DNA of 64,000 nucleotides from Mytilus galloprovincialis (Eukaryota > Mollusca > Bivalvia > Mytilida > Mytilidae), in assembly GCF_965363235.1 (NCBI RefSeq), contig NC_134845.1, positions 23,004,524-23,068,523 on the forward strand, written 5' to 3'. How positions within the stretch are numbered: the first letter of the stretch is position 1; each line of letters begins with the position of its first letter. The notes under the pieces are model-generated. The model did not search any database, had not been told where the DNA came from, and saw nothing but the letters and a program-made list of their open reading frames with translations. Both the position numbers and the translations under genes were made by a program. Positions 57,975 to 64,000 of this stretch are shown piece by piece.

Positions 57975-58215
57975 CACATAACGACAAATTTAGACAAGAT
58001 GCCTGTCATTCAGTGGTTGTCGTTTGTTTATGTGCTACATATTTTTTTTTGCATTTTTTTATATGAATAAAGCCGTTTCTTTTCTCATTTGAATTGTTTA
58101 ACATTGTCCTTTCTGGGCCTTTTATAGCTGACTATGAGGTTTAAGCTTTGCTCATTGTTGAAGGTCATATGGTTACCTATAATTGTTTATTTCTGTGTCA
58201 TATTGGTCTCTTGTG
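57975..58215 (-). repeat. Mussel dispersed repeat, NCCAATGAGACAACT family
   Basis: On plus it reads CATTCAGTGGTTGTCGTTTG, GGGCCTTTTATAGCTGACTA, AAGCTTTGCTCATTGTTGAA and TGTCATATTGGTCTCTTGTG. It is truncated at 58215 by the fold-back element. Confidence 0.75.
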
Positions 58216-58490
58216 GAATTATTGACCTTTTTCCTGACCATTGAATTTGTAGTTTCAAAGCTTCCGGTTTACTTTGGAAGTAAATTAAACTGTGCAATCC
58301 CATTGGTCAAATTTTTCTGGTTTCTAGTAACTAGTATAAATAAAGAGGTAACCAGATGAATTTGACCAATCAGATTGCACTGCTATTTTTGCTTCCTTTG
58401 TAAACCGGAAGCTTTGGAACTACAAATCCAATGGTCTGAAAAAGGGTCAATAATTCCACAAGAGACCAAAATGACACAATAATTCTCATC
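58190..58490. mobile_element. Fold-back element flanked by inverted pieces of the mussel repeat
   Basis: TGTGGAATTATTGACC at the left pairs with GGTCAATAATTCCACA at the right. Arms of about 115 bp share AAGCTTCCGGTTTAC/GTAAACCGGAAGCTT. Complementarity continues outward into the mussel repeat (GGTCTCTTGTGG / CCACAAGAGACC). Confidence 0.8.
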
Positions 58491-58499
58491 TGAAGTGTG

Positions 58500-59612
58500 T
58501 TATTCTGTTTGGGGGGTATTCTCAAGGTACGTGAAAGTTGTTTAAGGGTAAAGATAAATCAATTACCGACAGACTAATGTATGTTTGTTCGTGAGAGGGG
58601 CAAGGGAAAGTAATAAAATATTGGTTGAAGAAATTGAAAATTTCCGTTAGCTACCTTATGATTTTTGTACGGGTATGGACAGTAAACCCCATATTGACAG
58701 AAACAAGTGCCTGTGTAACTACAGAATAAAAACGTACATATTGTGTATTTTATAATAATTACAAGAAGATTAATATAAAATTGTGTTTGTAATTAGATAA
58801 TTAATTGTATTATATGATTATCTAGCTTAAAACATAACTGTTGGATAAACAAATACCTTGACACGTCTTATAGCAATGGGAATTAATACTCAGCAAAACA
58901 GTCGTGTCTGGAAATAGGTTATGTTCAGTATTTGAAAGACCAGACAATAGATATAGTAAACCACAATTTCAGACTGAACAAATTCATGATAGTCCATAAA
59001 ATTACGGAGCTTCAAAGTAATAAAAAACGTATTGTCAAAGAACGTATTGTCATTGTTCTCAAAAATTTCATACAGTAGTACCACGACCTAATAAATAAAT
59101 AGTATGTGTTTCCTTAACCTTTTCTCTGGAATAAGCACTGCTGATATTGGAGGTTTCTACTATTGTTTCATTGTATTTGCAATCCACAACTTGTCGTTTT
59201 GTGTTAGCATATACACAATTTCTTAACTATTGATTGGTTTGAAAAGGGGAAAACCTTAAATAAATTTTTTAAACACTACCATCATTGGGTCTATCAAAAG
59301 TGGTGTCTATTGGAGAAACAGTGTATGGCTGGAAATTACTTGTGGTTTATTGAAATTTTGCATCAACGAGGAAATATGAAAGATGATACTTCTTCGGGAA
59401 TATTTATGTTATTTTTCATACATTAAAATAGATGAACGTGATATTTAATTTCTCATGAATTAACTTTACATGTTTCACTGTTCAATTTTCCCAATATTAA
59501 TGATTATTACTTTTGCACAATAAAAAATAACGCCTTCTATATCAGGTAGATTATCTTGTATAAAAATGAATGATCCTCTTTCAATAAATCAAAAGAAATT
59601 TACACCTCTACA
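58500..59612. other. Upstream region of the GPI-anchored protein gene
   Basis: Holds a diverged repeat copy at 58845-59090 (TTGACACGTCTTATAGCAAT) and otherwise AT-rich sequence. No TATA box could be assigned with confidence. Confidence 0.4.
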
Positions 59613-62600
59613 ATGCATTTCTTTGGACTACTTTTAGTTATCATTATAATATTTTGTGGTATGTAATTTTCAGTGTATTTTAACATTAAGTCTAATTGCA
59701 TGTGCTGTATATTAAAGCTATTTTTTACTAATTTCATATATTGTTCTTTGATTTGTAATTTGTACCAAAAGAAGTTTTTTTCAATTCCACAGAAAAACTT
59801 TATTTTAAAATCTGCTTTTTTATTAACATGATTAACTAAATGTAATATTTGACTTGTAATTTAGTTTTACCTTGTGTTTTAAAACTTCAAACACCTATAT
59901 GATAAAACTATGCTATTTAGTTGTTATATTGTGGGGTATTTTTTATTGGTTTATTTTTCAGAATTGTATTTTAGCTTTGGTATACGTAATAGCTTATGCA
60001 ATGATGCTGCAGCAAGTATTACGGATTGTTCTTTGGAGGCAGGTGTGATGCAGGATCATTCCGCATTTATTCTTGAAAGTCAACTCTATTTCGATGTGTG
60101 CAAAATAAGGTAAGTTAATTTGTGTAAATCACGAAGGAATGTTATGATTTATATGCCTGGTACCTTTAATAACAGAAAATAATAAAAATCAAATATTAAA
60201 AATATCTTTTTTTATGAAATGTAATCTGATCTTACAAACATTTACCCAAAATGATATGTCTAGATCTTTAGCTCAAGATTATTCAAATAACAAAACGATT
60301 AAAACCCAAAATAGTAATACAGACACTAAAGCAAAAAACGAAGATAATTAACAAAGTGTCAAACTTCGATGAATATTTAAAACATAATTCAAGTATTTAC
60401 TTGCCATTGAAATGAGAACAAAATGCAGTATCATAAAAAATCATTTTCCAGTCGATATCAAATTACAAATCAGCAATATAAAATCCACCATGATTTTGAT
60501 ATTAATTGAATCATTGCAGTCGTATGACCGAGCTATCCCAATGTTACGAGAATGTAACTGATAGTTGTCCAGAATACCGGGGTGATGGACCACAATTGAT
60601 GGACAAAACCGCATATCAATCATTTCTAATTGGGACATGCGTACAACAATATGGTAAGTTAGAATAAAGATTGTACACGTTTTTATTAACATACGAATGC
60701 TTTGGAATGAAAGAGTTTTTATGGTAGTTGTATGATTTTAGCTTACATGGAAATAAATTCCTCAAGCCAAACTGGTACATTTCAAATTTTAAAACTGTCC
60801 TGTGAATCCTGTAAAATCATTTTAAGGATCAGGAGACAAATTTATCATTCGTGTGTTAAAAGTTGAATTATACGAACTATGAATTAATGTACTGTTGATT
60901 AAGCCTTTGTATTTCAGTATTTGAAGAGGGTTTGTTGTGTATTGGAAATAAGCTACCCGATATGACAACATATATCAACCAGAATTGTCTTTCTTCACAG
61001 TTCTATTCCGATACTATATGGGATGCATATATAGAAATGGGTGATTGGAATTGGCAAAGGTTTTGTAGGTAAGTTAAATGTTTAATAATGTTAGAAAGTT
61101 ATACTTCAATATATTTATAACTTGTTGAAGTTTTTACAGCTCTACCTGTTCGTTTGTAACCTTCAGATACAGTTAAGTCGGCCTCATATCTTGACTTCCA
61201 TCTAGAAATTGACAATGAGGGTCGGTTGAAAACAAAACTTTACGACGAAAAAGATTATTTCATCTTTCCAATTGTGAACTTTCCATTTCTGAGTAGCAAG
61301 ATTCCAGCAGCATCTGCATACGGGGTATATATCTCCCAATTGATATGATATTCCCGTGCTTACATTTCCTATCATGAATTTCTTGTTAGAGGGTTGCTGT
61401 TCACAAAGGAAGCTATTAAACCAAGAGTTCCAAATTGTGAAGTTGAAATCATCCCTCCGTAAGTTTTACGGACGCCATCACGAGTTGGTTGACCGTTATG
61501 GAATAAAAGTTTCACAAATGATATCGGATATGTTCCTAACGTCGTAACTACAACCCTCTTCCTTTTCATGAATGTGACCTACCGAATTAGACTATTTACC
61601 GGATGATTTGTTATCACATAAGCAACATGACGGGTGCCACATTTGGAACAGGATCTGCTTATCCTTTCCGGCGCACCCCCAGTTTTTGGTGGGGTTCGTG
61701 TTGCTTATTCCTTGGTTTTCTACGTTGTGTAATGTGAACTTTTGTTTGTCTGTTTTTCTTTTTGATTTTTAGCCATGGCGTTGTCCGTTTATTTTCGATT
61801 TATGAGTTTGACTGTCCCTCTGTTATCTTTCGTCCCTCTTTCTGAAGATTCGAGATCTTCTGGTGAGTTTTATGTGCACGCACATCCCTGGTATTTTTAG
61901 GGATGTTTATGTGCACGCACACATCAGACATCTTTAGTGGGTTTTTACAACCACCAAAGGCCCAAGTAACTGCTGATGAATGTTTAGTCATCGAGTGTAT
62001 TATCATCCCAGTAGTCAGCATTACTAGTATTGTATTGACATGAAATACCTTTGATATATTTATTTCTTGTAAATGTAATGCATATGAAAACAGTTGAATT
62101 ACAAGAAACAATCAATTTTGTTTGCCGCAGGTAAAGGTTGCTGAAGGTGTATTTGTTACAATTTTTCGAAATGTTTATTTGTTAAAGCTCTACAACTACG
62201 TTTTTAATTTTAACCCACAACCTGTTTTGAGTCGAGCACTATTGGAACAAACGAGCCATGATATGCAGACAGGCGCGCATCTGGCGTACAACAATAAAAA
62301 CCTGGTACCTCTGGTAAATTTTGACGCCTTTTTTGCACATTATCCTATTTATTGTTAGCAATATTTTAAAATCAAATGGGGATAAAACGACAATGTTGAA
62401 AAGATACAAACACAGCTAAAAGTATGAAAAAAATGAGGTTTGGATTTAAAAGAAAGAAAAGAAAGTTAAAACGCTCTACATGTTTACTTGGCGGTCCAAA
62501 GAGGAACCTCGTTGTTTGTTATTATTGGAGAGAACTTGGTTTTTAGTGCTGATGGCAAATCTTAGATACTAATAGTTTTTGATTAATTTATTCACAACTT

Positions 62601-63901
62601 TGTTTTCATTTGTGTTGAATTAATCTATCTTTTGTCTAATCATCTCGTACTAGTATTTTAGTTATTTTTGTCGTTGGGTTTCCGTTACTATGGAGTGCAT
62701 CTCCCATCTTCTGTTATTTAATGTATTAATTAGAGAAACTGTTGGTTCTAAATTCAGCGATTAAAACACCATGGCACACCATCGCCTGTTGGGCCAATAC
62801 TAGTAATGTTCATATTAAGATATGCATTGTGACCACTTTAATTCAAAACTAAGAGATAACGGTACAGACAAAAACCCATTAATTGAAATGAATTTCATTT
62901 CAAGCCTACTGTTACTTCGCTGAATTTAGGGTAGTATTTCATGGTAATCTCCGTTACATTTATGACTTATGAGTTGGAATGTCCCTACTGTATCTTTTAC
63001 CTCTCGTTAACATTGCGAATACATAGTATCTAGGAGTCATTGAAGAGTAATAGCAAAAACTGGTCAGCCTCGAGTTAGAGGGATGGGTACGGATGGGGAG
63101 TGTAACCCTGTTAACAAGCATGTTATAATTCACACACAGATTGCCATTCTTGAGCATATGCAGGGTTCCCAATAAGGATGTTTATCTAAAGCTATAAAAC
63201 TCGGTTAAACCCGTCATGTTCTTTGAAAAAATGTCTGTACCAAGTCAGAAATATGAAAGTTGGTGGCTATTCGTTTGATGTGGATTAAATTTTGATTTTT
63301 CTATTTGATTAGAGACTTTTCGTGTTTCATTTTCCTCGAAGTTCAGTATTTTTGTGATTTTAGGATTTTCTATGGGTTCTACATAAAGTCTAACGTTTGT
63401 TTTTCTAATTGTTATGGACTACTTTTATGAATTTACCTTGGAGTTTGGTAATTTTGTTAAACTTGTTTATTCATATCACATTAGTATATGTTTTATCTCG
63501 ATATACATGCAATACTTGCCACTTGATATTTAACACCAATTCATCATCATTATCATCATTTTCTTATAAACTTGAACTTCTGTCTGTGTGTACATGTTTT
63601 GTTTCGTTTCAGCTTGGTTATTCAGGGAATCGAATGTTCTGTCAATAAAACGACTGAGTACGGATGTTCCGATGAGTTTCGTGATTTTCTGATACATTCA
63701 TCATATGTCCGATTACCAATTGAGTGTCGTGAACTGAATTCAACGAAATTGCAATGGCTTGACATTTATCAGGAAATACCAGAAAGTCTTCCCGAGCGAC
63801 CAGTCAATAACTCTTCTGCTTTGTCTAGTTATTTCAGGACTGGCTTTATTTTAGTATTCAGTCTGTTCTTGCTTTCCGTATTCAAATACACCAGTGACTG
63901 A
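59613..63901 (+). CDS. Secreted cysteine-rich protein with GPI-type C-terminus (five exons, complete)
   Basis: Exons are 59613-59658, 59962-60109, 60520-60653, 60918-61068 and 63613-63901, all with AG/GT borders, mostly GTAAGT donors, and consistent phases. They give 255 aa. Residues 1-15 (MHFFGLLLVIIIIFC) are a signal peptide. The mature part has 12 cysteines in a repeating order, with pairs such as CKISRMTELSQC and CVQQYVFEEGLLC and a third cysteine some 7-15 residues on. This suggests three related modules, each straddling an exon border. Sequons include NVT and NKT. After NNSSALSSYF comes a hydrophobic tail FILVFSLFLLSVF followed by KYTSD, as in GPI-anchor signals. I cannot name the family; the cysteine spacing loosely recalls T20D4.11-like (DUF19) domains. 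The last intron (2.5 kb) is full of repeats. Confidence 0.85.
61300..61840 (+). mobile_element. Retroelement-derived repeat fossil in the last intron
   Basis: Matches 25290-25810 in order: GAGGGTTGCTGTTCACAAAG, CGAGTTGGTTGACCGTTATG, AGCCATGGCGTTGTC and GAGTTTGACTGTCCCTCTG. A short coding-like stretch (LKSSLRKFYGRHHELVDRYG) is familiar from the ends of reverse-transcriptase genes in mussels. Broken, old; family not determined. Confidence 0.55.
62225..62315 (+). repeat. Short GAGCGTCACTGATGAGTC-related repeat end
   Basis: CAGACAGGCGCGCATCTGGCG and AATAAAAACCTGGTACC resemble the distal end of that repeat family. Confidence 0.45.
63190..63365 (+). repeat. Dispersed mussel repeat fragment in the last intron
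   Basis: GGTTAAACCCGTCATGTTC, TGTCTGTACCAAGTCAG, TTCGTTTGATGTG and TTCCTCGAAGTTCAGTA match the copies at 200 and 53545 in order. Confidence 0.6.
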
Positions 63902-63978
63902 TGTTATGTCATTCTAAAGTATCAGAACTATCGTCCATGTATCCTGTTTAAGATCTTTTTAACATATTTTTTTTTCAA

Positions 63979-63984
63979 AATAAA
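63979..63984 (+). other. Polyadenylation signal of the GPI-anchored protein gene
   Basis: AATAAA 78 bases after the TGA stop, in a T-rich context, at the expected place for 3'-end formation. Confidence 0.6.
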
Positions 63985-64000
63985 AGGAAAGACAACCTTA

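Overview
The window is eukaryotic, AT-rich, intron-rich and packed with repeats. Several dispersed repeats are ones I recognise from marine mussels: the NCCAATGAGACAACT family, the GAGCGTCACTGATGAGTC family and the AACTAAAACTGAGGG family. The most likely source is therefore a mussel of the genus Mytilus or a close relative. That assignment is from memory of repeat style, not from a search.

Left part, about 1-23 kb. A host gene on the minus strand encodes a type I membrane protein. Its cysteine-bearing ectodomain resembles uncharacterised mollusc proteins (DUF7042-7045-like, inference). Eight body exons were found at 21351-21528, 18244-18347, 17264-17401, 15868-16047, 2588-2691, 1837-1948, 397-564 (transmembrane) and 1-106 (partial). 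All splice phases agree. The intron between 15868 and 2691 holds a complete-looking 12.3-kb DNA transposon at 3047-15339. It belongs to the ISL2EU type and carries two convergent spliced genes. The plus-strand gene is a THAP zinc finger fused to a DDE_Tnp_4 transposase (445 aa, exons 3186-3387 and 6733-7868). The minus-strand gene is a SAP-SWIM-YqaJ nuclease (517 aa, five exons from 15271 to 8751). A 5'-truncated LINE fragment with an RNase H domain sits in the first intron of the nuclease gene.

Middle part, about 23-41 kb. Upstream of the receptor body, the first (leader) exon and its surroundings occur five times, near 23.06, 23.96, 27.2, 29.7-30.3 and 40.5 kb. Every copy has a donor in the same phase that fits the body exon at 21528. 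One copy is split by a fold-back MITE and one is shortened. The copy at 40.45 kb has the best hydrophobic leader. It is preceded by a duplicated promoter-like block with TATAAA and GC boxes, and by a large hairpin. This may be an array of alternative first exons, or the relics of tandem 5'-end duplications.

Right-middle part, about 31-59 kb. I find no convincing host gene here. It holds fold-back elements and MITEs, a CAGTCCC-ended element (45598-46745), and a 4.05-kb element with arms of about 0.9 kb, arrays of an 18-bp palindrome and a 6-bp target duplication (48306-52353). It also holds two large minisatellites (43.7-44.6 kb and 56.3-57.9 kb) and many copies of the mussel repeats.

Right end, 59.6-64 kb. 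A complete plus-strand gene of five exons encodes a 255-residue secreted protein with 12 cysteines after the leader. It has a hydrophobic C-terminus typical of a GPI signal, and an AATAAA lies at 63979.
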